Below, piece after piece: positions 1 to 11,700 of a stretch of 64,000 nucleotides of DNA; the stretch's first letter is position 1; the number at the start of each line of letters is the position of its first letter. The position numbers and the translations under genes are program-made. The notes beneath the pieces were generated by a model that was given only the letters and a program-made list of their open reading frames with translations, did no database searches and was not told where the DNA came from. The stretch lies in contig JAANDG010000221.1 in the NCBI GenBank assembly GCA_036852015.1, positions 152,256 through 216,255 on the forward strand, given 5' to 3'. This DNA comes from Pelodera strongyloides. Taxonomy: Eukaryota > Nematoda > Chromadorea > Rhabditida > Rhabditidae.

Positions 1-3000
1 TTCAGACGATTTTACCTCGCAAACAAGATCCATTTACTTCATTTTCTGAATTGGTCATCCGCTTCGGCGATATGGTGAGATTTATTTATAACTTATTTAT
101 TACTTGAGTGGTTTACTTATAGTTATGTAAAAGTTTTCAAATTGTTGTGGGAGTCGAATTGTTGCAAGTAATGCGGCATTTATGCTCCTTTCGCAGACTA
201 GAACACCTCAATTTCGTCGATTGCGCCACTTTTTGTTTGCGAATCGCCAAAGTATCTCTCGGTCGGCGAATGCCTAAATGGCTGTGCCGCTGGGCTACTA
301 AAATCGCCTAAAGAATAGCATATATCGAAGTTTTATGATATGTTGTTCAGGCCTAGATACGCACCCATTACAATACGGTTCTTGTTGTGTTATTGAAGAA
401 CCTTATTCAACTTTCAGGCTGATTCTCGTAATTTGCGTGGAACGTCTAATGGGTATACGGTATCCACTTTCTGTACGAAAACACAAGCGACTCCTCGCGC
501 CCGCATTTCTTGTTTCTTTTATAGTGATGACGACGGGGATACTGACATTCTACAATCATGTCAGGTAATTATATTTTAGTTTTTGTAAACTGAATGTGGA
601 GAACCATTTCATGATTTACCTCTCTCTAAAACCCTCACTCTCCGCATCGCCCATGGTTTTTCAAATGTATCATTGATTCGAATACGAGTTGTGTGCGTCA
701 GAGTACCCGTGAACCATTGGATGAGGGGATAGTTGGGTGAACCCTTTGTGAAGACGTCGCTCAATATATGTAACGTCGGGTACACATCGTCTAGAAGATA
801 ATTCCTCCTTTCAGTTACCACTGCGAGAGTCGCGTTTTCTGCAATGGAACACAATTTCACGCGTTTTGCATGCACGTCGACTCGGATGTGTAAGTTTGTT
901 TCTGTTTTTTTTTTAAACTAGTTTCGAAGATTGTAGGCAAATCACCACCCTTCACGAAGCCTACCCATCAGACCCAGCTAAACTTTATTCCACAATTTAC
1001 GCGCGTTGTGTACAGTATGCTGATGCCGTTTGTATTGTGTAGTCCGTAGTTTGTAGCTTAGTGCTTGAAGGCGTATTTTAAAATTTTCCTAGTTCAGCTG
1101 GTTTCCCAACCAAGGCAACCCGAATCCGCAGTGGTTCCGTTTGTACGTGAGATGGAGTCCCCAAATACATGCACTCTTTGTCGTCTTTATCCCGGCAATT
1201 ATGGTGGCAATTAGCAATGTTCTGCTAATTGTTACGATGAGACAGAGGTAAGTAATTATCCGCAATTACTCTAGCTAATATACACGAGTGTACGACGGTG
1301 TTAGCTTTTCACTGTCCGGGTGCGTGTTTGTCTTGACTCCCAGGTGCTGCCGTGCACTGCATTAGCTCGCAGTTAAAGCGAAATGCTAGCCCCTTTGGAA
1401 AATTTGCATATGATAAGCAAATCCCTTGTATCTTATGCTAATTTTGTACGATTGCCGTGGACGATCGTACAAAATTAGCATAGGATACATAGGATTTGCT
1501 TATCATACGCAAAACAACTGCAAAATGTCCTAAGTGGGTAGTCAAGAAGTACATCTATGAAAAAATGAGAACATTTTGTTTTCAGGCAAAAGTTCTTCAC
1601 CATGGCCAACAATTCAAGCGAGCAAACGTCGGCTCAATTGAAAACCGAGCAGAAGGTTACCATCACCGTGTGTTCCATCGTAACCTGCTTCACGATCACG
1701 CAGGTGAATTATTAATATTTATTGGTTTTTGAGGGCGGAACGCCCCAAAACTTCTTTTTATGCGCTTTCTCGTGTCTACGATTGTGACCCAGAAAATATA
1801 TACCGTATTACGTAAAACATTTCTACTACTACCGAGCTTCCTTACAGCGAAGTAGCGGCTGGTCTTTGAAACGCATCGCGGACAGCTGAATTCTTACGTT
1901 CTTATGCTAATTTGCTCGAATTTAGCTCGATTTTTTTAATTCTAATTTACGTTCATTTGCATAAGCTGCATAATAATGCTGGTGCACTCGGTGTGTTTCA
2001 AAAGCCGGCTGGTATTTCCCTTAAAGGGTCAGGCCCATTTCAAATTACCACTATTTTTGATGACTCCATCGGATTCTCCGTTTCAAATATAGTAGGCTGA
2101 ATTTTTTTCCAATTTTCAGTCGCAAAATTCACGCAGTATTCAGAAATTTACCATTGCCAGTCATACCCAACTATTTATCGCAGTTGTCACGCCCCTTCGC
2201 GCTAATTGGGCAACATCGCAATTGCCACGCCCAATAGAGCATATTGCCCAATTAGCGCGGAGGGGCGTGACAACTGCGATAAATAGTTGGGTATGACTGG
2301 CCATGGTAAATTGCTGAATACTACGTGAATTTTGCGACTGAAAATTGGAAAAAAATTCAGCCTACTATATTTGAAACGGAGAATCCGATGGAGTCATCAA
2401 AAATAGGGGTAATTTGAAATGGGCCCGACCCTTTTTAACATTCCATCCTTCCAGGGTCCCTCTGCCGTCATACCAATACTTGCGAGCCTCACCGGGATAC
2501 CGCTAGAGAAATTCGCGACTCACGTAAGTTTTGCATATGAATACAGAATCAGTTCAGGTGTGGTCGAAAATTTCCAGCGGGCACACCTATAGCGAACTAC
2601 AAGGAATGGCGCGGCATGTGCGCCACATGTTGGCGCATTGTGTTTTGTTGTGCGCCGCGGCGGCGCGAGGAGCTTTGACCTTTGACCTCTCTTACAGACC
2701 GCCGTCGTCACGACTATGGTAGTACTGGGCAAGGCGATCAATTTCATTCTCTTCTGCCTAAGTTCTGCAAACTTCCGTCAACGATTGATGTTCCGCACAA
2801 AGCAATCGATATTGAGGCGTAAGACGACGAACAGGTAAATATTATTCTGATGTACTTTGTACTTTGTACTTTGTCGCTTGACCTAAGGATGATCGTTCTT
2901 TGTAGTCCATCTTCTTTCCTCTTGCTTCTACTAGACCTTTCGGAACAGTTGATATACTAGAGGAGAATATGATCTTTGACCTTTGACGTTTCTCTCTAGA

Positions 3001-3054
3001 TATTCGAGTCTGTTGGTGGCAGACTGCAGACAACCAGAGCCGCATCACTGTTAA
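1..3054 (+). CDS. Rhodopsin-family GPCR, peptide-receptor-like (3' part; TM3 to C-terminus)
   Basis: Seven exons join in one frame: 1-74 (5' end outside the window), 418-564, 1098-1247, 1586-1703, 2455-2523, 2698-2834 and 3000-3054, giving 249 codons plus stop. Exons 1-2 encode TM3 ending in ICVERLMGIRYPL, an E/DRY-like junction with the intracellular loop. TM4 follows (LVSFIVMTTGILTF), then an extracellular loop, TM5 (ALFVVFIPAIMVAISNVLL), a loop ending KTEQKVTITV, TM6, and TM7 GKAINFILFCLSSANFR in place of canonical NPxxY. The NFxLFCxSSxxFR end of TM7 is typical of invertebrate FMRFamide/myosuppressin-like peptide receptors; the ligand cannot be inferred. Protein would sit in the plasma membrane of neurons or targets and couple to G proteins. 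The last exon (acceptor TCTCTCTAG, ends PEPHHC) is the least certain; alternative acceptors exist at 3021 and 3028. Introns hold an A-type MITE (1373), a B-type MITE (1843) and a 418-bp hairpin (2021). Confidence 0.82.
1373..1513. mobile_element. Hairpin MITE family A, copy 1 (right end truncated)
   Basis: Starts TTAAAGCGAAATGCTAGCC and runs into a near-perfect inverted repeat around the centre TACGATTGCCGTGGACGATCGTA. The right arm stops before the expected terminal AAAGGGGCTAGCATTTCGC. It lies in the GPCR intron between exons 3 and 4, ending about 70 bases before the acceptor. Full-length copies are at 29187, 41796 and 52953. Confidence 0.9.
1843..2024. mobile_element. TIR MITE family B, copy 1 (5' end degraded)
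   Basis: Related to the family with ends TTAAAGCGAAATACCGGCC...GGCCGGTATTTCGCTTTAA. The left end reads ACAGCGAAGTAGCGGCTGG and the right end GCCGGCTGGTATTTCCCTTAA. It shares its last TTAA with the first TTAA of the hairpin element that follows. Confidence 0.75.
2021..2438. mobile_element. 418-bp hairpin MITE, family C (long form)
   Basis: Ends TTAAAGGGTCAGGCCCAT and ATGGGCCCGACCCTTTTTAA. The arms are almost perfectly complementary over about 190 bases each (for example GATGACTCCATCGGATTCTC pairs with GAGAATCCGATGGAGTCATC), around a central stretch near 2225. It fills most of the GPCR intron between exons 4 and 5 and ends 16 bases before the acceptor AG at 2453-2454. Confidence 0.9.
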
Positions 3055-5529
3055 GGACTAAGGTATCGATCGCTATCTAACCGTCTAACTCTAACCCCCG
3101 CCCCGGCGCACCCCTAACTCCTAATATCGATTAACCAGGGGCTTCTAACTATTGATTGGCCGTGTTCCGAGCTTTCCGTTTTCACAAACACTATCTGCAC
3201 GAGTTCTATCAACTGCTACTCCTTCTATCGCTCATTGAACAATTCAAGCACGTCACAAACAATTATTTTCTCAAATAAGCCGTTACGCAATTATCATAAT
3301 CTTTGCCCTACGCTACACTAATGACAGCCAGAATTGATTTATGCATACCAAACGTACAGTAGATTATTTGTTAATGGTAAATGACGCTGGCGAAGTGGAT
3401 TATTTGACCGTAGCCCGATATGCAAATTTGCTACCGTATTCTCTAATTCGCCTATCAGGGATCTGATTCCAACCGTGCTGGAGAATCTTCTACAACCGCT
3501 TCATTATGGAATGAGTATGTTAAATGAGTGATATCAGAAATTAGAATAGTCACCGTGACCTATCCGAATTTGCTGTGGTGCTGATAGTGGTCCGGAAGTT
3601 GGTACCAAGAACGGAATACAAATAGTACCACACCTGAAACCGGTTCACCAATGGTATAAGGGTAGAGGTAGGGAGAAAGCTCCCCGTAAGGTACCCTTCT
3701 ATTATCTATTGGTGAATAGGACTTCGGAACACTGTTTCCTCATCACAACCTTATCATGTATTCCTTATCATGCATCACACTTTCCTGCATGTTATTATTT
3801 TCTGTTGTGTTCACTAATAAAATCAGTAGCCGAATTGCATTGGCTAAAAACTAAGCATTTTCATGCAAGTTCTGGAAAAACCATTCGCACTAGCACGAAG
3901 TGTTTATGTAGTTATTGTAATTTTACTGCAAGTGTGTAAACATGGACGGGAAAGTACCGGGAGTTTCCAGTGGCCGTATGCATGGGAGTAATCTCCCACG
4001 ATAAGGCGGAGGAAATTAGGTCTTCCTTGAGGGTGAGCTAGGCTTGACGTGCATATGGCTACTGGGAATGTAGCAATTCCCAGCTGGGAAGCAGTTCCAA
4101 TGCGCTTACAATTGATATGCTACTAGTGATATGCTAATTTGTATGTATTCTAGAAGGCAATCAATAACGGCGACAACCCGGTTGGATAGTATGGCCTACT
4201 CTCCCAATACACCTTTGGTGAATAATGGAAGACAATACAGTAGAGGCGGCTCCCTCAACAGATCGTCTAAGACCAAACCTAGGGCCCACACAGTCAGCGA
4301 GTTATAGGCGACATTAAAGTGGTGTGTTACGTTGTTCCATTCTGTGCCCTTCAGCCCAGAGGAGAATAGAAATTTGCATATAATATATGGAAATAAAGTT
4401 GCACCACGTCCCATATCGCTGCAGCCGAAGGGCGGGGCTCCTAAGGTCAATCTTTACCCTTACCGTTACCCTACATTTCTCCTTAATTCTATTTTTCGTT
4501 CCTCTATGTCAGAATATTTTAGAAGCCGATTTTCAACCCAACTCTGAATTTTATATACAGCTTATCAAAACGCTATACGGGTATATTTTCTTATCGTTTT
4601 AGACTTTTAGAATACAATTTCAATATTAACCAACTAACACATTTGAATTCAGCCGGTGCTATTATGATTATCCAATATTAGTCCAGCAATAGGAAAGTTG
4701 GCGTGCAAGCAGCGCTAAAACAGCGTGCACAAGTGTCTATTCTAAGACACACGCGGCAATTCTTGCCGCCGATCTTACGCCGCTTGCACGCCACCTTTCG
4801 CGTTGCGGAGAGAAATTATTGACCTAATGAGATTACCGTAATCAGGTTAGCTTCGCAAAACAGTACAAATAATACCGTATACCATCTGACTTCGTACCGT
4901 CCCATCCAATATTCACAGTAAATTTTTTAAACGTTCTTCACTTACTCAACAAAATCTCTGTGCCAAATATGACTAAAACTCGTGGCAAATCGTTTTTTTT
5001 TACTTTACGGGTAACTTTAACCGTTGTTCTCAAGTTAAGATTATTTTCTCTAAATTAACTTTATCCAAAGATTTTCTCTGCGTAAAATTATATTGTTATA
5101 TGATGTTGTGTGATCTCCAGTTCAAATAAAATATGTAATTATTTATCTTTTTATTCAGCTCTGTTTATTAATACAAAGGAAATCAAATTCAGTTTATTGA
5201 TTGTATCAAACATAATGTAGTGGGAAATAGGGGGCAGGATGCTGAATTACGTGGAGACATGTAATTTAGTTACAGTACAATAACAAGGCTTTAAATAGTA
5301 TTTAAAAAGGAAATATTTGTTTAAAAGAGATCGGGAAAATGAGAGAGTAGGTGACGATATTTGAGTAGGTGACCCGAATGTGTAGCAAAACTTAAAACCT
5401 AATAATGTTCTTCTAACTGTAAGAGTCATCACATATATGCACAGTGAAACGTATCTCTTCAACTTATAGAAAGGAGGAGTGAACCGTAATCAACCGAAGT
5501 ATGGCTATGGTTACCAGAGGCTCCAGAGG
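3055..5529. other. Intergenic region between the GPCR and arrestin genes
   Basis: No coding exon with consistent splice signals was seen on either strand. The GPCR and arrestin genes converge here, so both 3' UTRs should lie in this stretch. It contains one GC-rich inverted repeat (4692-4802). Confidence 0.5.
4692..4802. repeat. GC-rich inverted repeat, about 110 bp
   Basis: The left arm GGAAAGTTGGCGTGCAAGC matches the reverse complement of the right arm GCTTGCACGCCACCTTTC with few mismatches. A second, internal GC-rich palindrome lies around GCGGCAATTCTTGCCGC. Its base composition differs sharply from the flanks, so it may be another MITE family or a structured element. Confidence 0.6.
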
Positions 5530-5588
5530 TCAGACGACTTCGTCTTTTCCAAAAACCTCATATTCCATTGCTTCAGCACATGCATAAT

Positions 5589-5681
5589 CATAAAGCGGTA
5601 TGACACGTGGTTTGCGAATAGCTCCCATGTGAACACGGTTGTTCAGTAAATGTTTCAAAACCATGCGGCATACCCTTTAAA
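5589..5681. mobile_element. Short palindromic MITE family F, copy 1
   Basis: The right end of the other strand reads TAAAGCGGTATGACACGTGG and the opposite end TTAAAGGGTATGCCGCATGG, forming an imperfect inverted repeat of 92 bases. Related ends occur at 8261-8442, 43163-43250 and 54581-54760. It sits inside what looks like the original 3' coding end of the arrestin gene (see findings). Confidence 0.75.
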
Positions 5682-5721
5682 ACTTGGGGATAACTGATTG
5701 AGTAGGCAGTGATTGTTCCTA

Positions 5722-8700
5722 TCAAAAACCACCACCACCACCAAATCCGCCGCCTAGTCCGCCGCATCCGTTGAGAATGTACGCCGCGGCGACAGCGCCA
5801 CCAGCGCCGCCCTGTTGTGGCACACTTCTCGTTACCGTACCATTTCCAGGATGGGCTAATACCATTCCATTACCATTTCTCATCAGTCTCTCATTTTCAT
5901 CTACATTGTTCCTCATGCCCCTCGGATTGCCTTCGACTATATTTCTCGTCACTCTATTCTCTCTGTTCTCTCTCCTTTCCGTGCACTCTCTGCTGTTGTG
6001 CGCTAGGAACGCAGTGTGTTTGGATGCGTCACGGTAGCCTTGAGAAGTGACAACGAGAGGAATCTCACATTCGATGCCTGAAATGATCGAAACACTTTAT
6101 TGAAATAAATTTTCGAGCCCACGTGAATTTATGTCACATTTACTTAATGGGGTTTCCAAGTACGGTGAAAATTTACAGTATCTTGGAATTTTTTATTGTT
6201 ATCCATTTATTCGCTGTTAGTGGCCTTATATTGTCAAAACTTGCGCGATACTTTGTTGTCGTAATAAATGTTATGTTATGTTAGGTTATACACGAGAATA
6301 TTTTTCATATTATATATGCAAGTTTCGTGCAGAAATACGGTAGTGTTGACAGAATCACACCAAATTTTTGGGATATTTGGAAGCCCCATTAGGGGTGCAG
6401 CATTCTTTTTTCGACGCCTTGGTGCGAAACGTCACTCGATGGCTCTGAATTACATAGAAATAAATAGGACCCAACCTGGTGCAGCGGTCACTTTCAGCAA
6501 GTAGTGTATGGCTATGATATTCGCCTCGCCTCCAGTCATGTACGTGTGCGTGGGCGGGGCTCCATCCGGGATGCGAACGCAGCATTTTTCAAACTCCTGG
6601 AAATCAGAATAGGTTAATTTAAAGTCTATATTGGAGCATTTCTTGTGATTTCTCGATTTTGGGTTTGTTGGGCACAGGCTAACAATAAGTAACATGTGAA
6701 TTTATGCACCAATAAACTAAGAATTTTGTTTTATCTTTTATCAAAGGTGTTCTAAAGGAACGTGCTCTGTATGCCAATTTGTTGCGACTACGGACATCCC
6801 CTACAGAACCAGTGCGCATACGTTATCTAAGCGACGTCACATCTAAATGGCTCCGCCCCTCACCCCCACCGAGTCTATACAGTAACCAGTACCTGTGTGC
6901 TCCGCCCCTTCACGGCTCCTAGCACCGCCTCCTCCACTATTTGTTCGCTCAATTTCTTCTCATTAACGTGTTCATATCGGCTCATCGCCTCGAACTGTGT
7001 TTTCATACATAATTGAACGGCGCAATCCTTGATACCCTAAAATAGTAGGACTTGGCCGAGTGGTTAGTGAGGCCGGGGCTGGGATGTGAACCCGGGATCA
7101 ATCCCGACGAGTGATGTTTCCGCGAATTAAAAAGAAAAAGGTACCTTCCGCGATCTGTTCTTTATCCGAACCGTTGCCTCCACAGTCTGAAAATAATTTA
7201 TGAGGAAAATAGAAAAATAGTCCTAGATCTAACTGTAGGCAAAGGGTTTGAATACATTTTGAGAAGATGTTTTTATATATTTTTCTTCGACTCCTCCACT
7301 TGCTCTTACTCGCCCTTATCTCTCTCTCCCTTCGGTCTCTCTCTTCTCTCTAGTCCTCATCATATTTTCTACTACCTCTATTATCTGTCCTCCTCTCCTC
7401 TCCCTTTCTTTCTTACCTCGCCAACCCGGTAAGCTGTCCTCTGAAGTGCAATCTTTATGGTTATCGTGCCAAATGGTAGTGAACAACACGTGAAGTCAAC
7501 CTGTAAGATGTATACTCTCCGGATCTGGCCCACGGAAAAAAGCCTCGAATTTTATTATTCGAAAATTATTTCGCTTGTATTGGATTTTTCGAATTTGAAT
7601 TTTCAAAAAATTCAATTTTGTGTTAATATTTTAGGACATAGACATGGAATAGGTCTTTTAGGTTTTGGGTACATTAATTTTTAAAAGTTAAAAACACTTA
7701 AAAACACAAAAACAATAAAACAAAGTAATTCACCTCGTCTGCGTAATCTATTGGAGATAAGCAGTTGACGGGCACTTCGTCGAAAAATGACCGAGCGACA
7801 ACAATTAACGGAAATACTTCGGAACATGTGGCCTGGAACAGGTTTATGTAAAGCATTATAGTGGGCAACTGACCTTTTTCAAACATATGATGATTTTATT
7901 ACGTTCTTCGAGGAGATTATCACAGCATCATCAATGTGAAAAAAAAACATGCACAGGAGGACATTTATGTGTTAGATGTTTTTTTTTAATTATTAGAACT
8001 AAGAGTATAGGAAAGCCAGTCAGTCATAAAAAACCATCAAATATGCGACAGAACCAGCAGTTAGTTCGATTTTTTGTTGAAAATTTTAGACTGTATTATC
8101 TCACACAATTGTAGTTTTTGACATCACAAAAAGTTTCGTTACCTGTTCAGTATTCGCGTTCATTTGCACCTTTATTTGGTAGCGAATATTTCCGAATTGA
8201 CTTTCATAACTGCTGGGCAAATTATCCGGGAGCACAACCTGAAACAATCGATAAGTCAATTTAAAGCAGTTGACACGTGGTTTTGAAACTTATGCAGGAC
8301 AGCTGCATATATATGTATTATCCGCATGATGTTGTTTTCCATTATGTGCCGGAAACACCTAGAAGTGCACAGAAATTCGGAAATAATACACGGGAATTGG
8401 CTGTCCAGCACACGTTTGAGAACCACGTGACATATCGCTTTGAGAATAATACATTGATCTACATCTACACTTATTATTTGGTGGGTAAATTAATGAAACA
8501 AAACAAAAAATAAAAAAAACCTGTAGTGGAAATTGGTGTCGTCCGGCCGGTAGGGCTGTATTTGGCGGACATAGTGCAATGCGAACACCTAGATAATCCT
8601 GAAACGATAAGCAAATTATGTTAAGAGGTCAGGCGCCTAAAAAAGAGCAATGGTGAAATTTTCTCTGTGAAACTATCAACCTGTCGTGGCGACACGAGAC

Positions 8701-11700
8701 GAAATTCTATTAATATAATTTATCGTGGAAAAGAGTCCTTGAATGGAAAGTTTGGGTTTCATCATGTCTTAAAACTACGAAAAGAGGCCAATATTTGATG
8801 AATTCTGCGTATATGCTCAAATCCGGCCACTTTAATACCCAAACTGGCATTTATTTTATTTCATTGGCTTCATTAGCATTCATTTCTTTATAGGATGGCA
8901 AGCTCACAAGCTACTCTGGAATATGCCCGCAGTTTTTGCAATGAATACAAATACCTGTCAAAAAATGGAAGACATTACATAGCAGAAATAGCCAGTTTGG
9001 GTATTAAAGTGGCCGGATTTGAGCATATACGCAGAATTCATCAAATATTGGCCTCTTTTCGTAGTTTTAAGACATGATGAAACCCAAACTTTCCATTCAA
9101 GGACTCTTTTCCACGATAAATTATTGTCCTCTTTTCACATGACCTAATTACAATTTACATCTTTAAGTCAGAAACCAGTTAAAAGCTCAGGCCCATCCAA
9201 AAAAGTGTTCCCCTCTTTTCTGTGGATCCTGTCTACGGTACTCATCCTATTTTGTATATTACAAAACGGTTTCGCAGCCTCGCCGCACACCTCGAACATT
9301 CGTCGCCAAACTCTTGTTTGGTTCTATTAAGCTTCCTTTTGGTCATTTACAATCTAGTTCGCATGTTTCGCCTCATCCTCATCTACAGTGCATCACGAAA
9401 GTACATAGGCGCAGGCGCGGCCTCTAGAAAACTCGTACCAAATTTTTTGGGGAAAATTTTAACACAGCCAAATCAAGTACGGCGAAAGACATAAACACTA
9501 CCATTTTCAGCACAAAAATTAAAGCAATTGTGCAATTAGGCTAATTTGGGTTAATTTTAATAGTGGGTCTGAAAATGAACTCCTGAATTCGACGAAGTCA
9601 TGTACAACACGATTAAAAAAATACCTTGTTAGGTGCTTTTTGAAGGAAGTTTTTGTGTGAAATGCTCTAATTGCGAGTTTAGGAACGGCGCATTTATGCA
9701 TACTTCAAGACTTCATAACTTCCTTTTGAGTGAGCTTAGAAACATAGCCTTTTTTATACGGAAATGTTCGCCATAAAAATTTCTACAAGGTACCATAAAG
9801 GACTGTTTGTAAGGTTGTGCCTTATTGTGTGCAGAGAAGTGCAAACTTGTGCAAAAAACGTGCTTTTCATTGAACATAGGGTCCTCTAAAGCATTGACCT
9901 AAATGAATTATTAACATTGCAACAACGAAAAGGAGTCGAGCAGAACACTAACTGCTTACCACCTGCATGGTAAGGGTTTCTTAAGCAAACTATTGATTTT
10001 ATTATGTCTGCCTATGTGCCTATGTGCCTATGTCGTGTACCGTAAAATGTATAAAATCGTATTTTTTCTAATTCTCATAATTCTAGGGTTTTTCGCACTT
10101 GCTTGATTTAGTGGTATTACAGGCATCTTCCAAAAATACTACCAATTAAGGGGTGCCTATATTACATGCTTTCGTAACGTATTGTGTATAGATATCCGAC
10201 AAATAAAGATTATTATTATTATGACGCCAGGGTTTGTCGCGCACACTCGAGTTTCACCGTTGGGTGTTATAATTTATTTTGTGCGTAAGCGACTGTAGAG
10301 TTATTTACCTTTTACAGGTAAATATAGTTCTTAAAAACAAGGCAATAGAAGGAAAAATAGGTGTATTTTCAAATAAGCTTGAACGTTTAAAGCGAAATAC
10401 CAGCCGGTTTTTGAAACGCATCTCAAATATCAGCATTCTTATGCAGTTATGCTAAAAGGGGTCTACTATGGTCTATTTTTTATTCAAATTTATGCTCATT
10501 TGCATACGAAGCATAGTAAATCAGGGAGTACTCGATGCGTTTCAGAAACTGGCCGGTATTTCGCTTTAAATAAAGCGGCTACGCCACAGTGGGGTTTTGA
10601 ACGGATTTCCGAAAACTACATTCCCATGCAAATCAGGATAGTTTCTTAAAATTATGCTTTGGTTTTGCAGAAATTCCATACGTGCTTTCATCAGCCGTGC
10701 TTCATGATTTTTAGGTTGAATTTTGAAAATGGTTGACAACCCCTTTCCCCGGACGACTTAACTTTATTCGCTTTAATTACCTAGTTGGCAACAACAATAA
10801 TAATATTTAGTAACTAATAAGTACTTTTGCCCTGAAGAAATATACCCCTGAAACGCTGTATTGCGTTTCAACGGCGCGTACTGTTAGCCCGCACCTAGAG
10901 TTATTTACCTAAAGGACATAAAAATAAAAATAATAATTAAGACTATAATGATTAATAATGCAAATAAAGTACTCAATAAATCAGGCGTCTAAAATACCGT
11001 CTGTTAGTTAGTAGAGTGCGCGCAAGACTAGGCTCTCTTGAGTGAGTGAGGGGGGGGGGTGCACACACACACAGACATTTCTTCCGCATGTTTTGCAAAT
11101 TTTGCTTATTTGGTCATCAATTTCGTGCAAGTTGATATTTTTATCTGAAATTTTGGCAGATATTATGAAATGTGGTCTTTTCACTAATTAGACCGAAAGA
11201 ATTTCAATTTTTGGTCTAGGACCAAATTCAGGGTGAAAACTGGAAAAAAGGGCTCTCGGATCAAACCCAAACTATGTTAGCGCTATCGCGCTAACAAAGG
11301 ATTTATTTATTTATTTTTGTTGATACACCTGTATTAATTACTGTTTATAAACATTTATGGAATAAAGAGTTATATATAGCTTAATTAGGAATTAGGACGA
11401 CCGACATGGTTCCTGTTATTAAAATGTGCGAATAAAGAGTGCCATGCAAAATTCTTTCAACGATAAATATCTCATCACTAGTTTTTACGTGGGTCTGACC
11501 CTTTATATAAATCTTTGAAATACAAACCTTTTGCGTTTCAAATATCTTGTCCGTGTGCACATTCACCCACCCTGTCCTTCCGACTCCCCGGATTTCGGCT
11601 GTTAATGAATGGAGTACGGTATCTGGATCGGCAGAGTCCACAAGAACCTACAGTAACTACTGTTCTTGAATATGTATACGGTAGATTAGGTAACAATATG

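Noticed and set aside
335..568. Standalone 77-codon ORF with its own ATG
   Set aside because: The coding part starts after the acceptor at 417 as a GPCR exon; the upstream codons are intron.
5722..5952. Gly-rich ORF as a separate cuticle or antimicrobial-type Gly-rich protein
   Set aside because: It is the end of a 356-base exon whose start continues the arrestin C domain in frame (ECEIPLVVTSQGY).
8895..9077. 60-codon ORF as a gene
   Set aside because: Its second half is the inverted-repeat arm of a foldback element; it is treated as part of that element.
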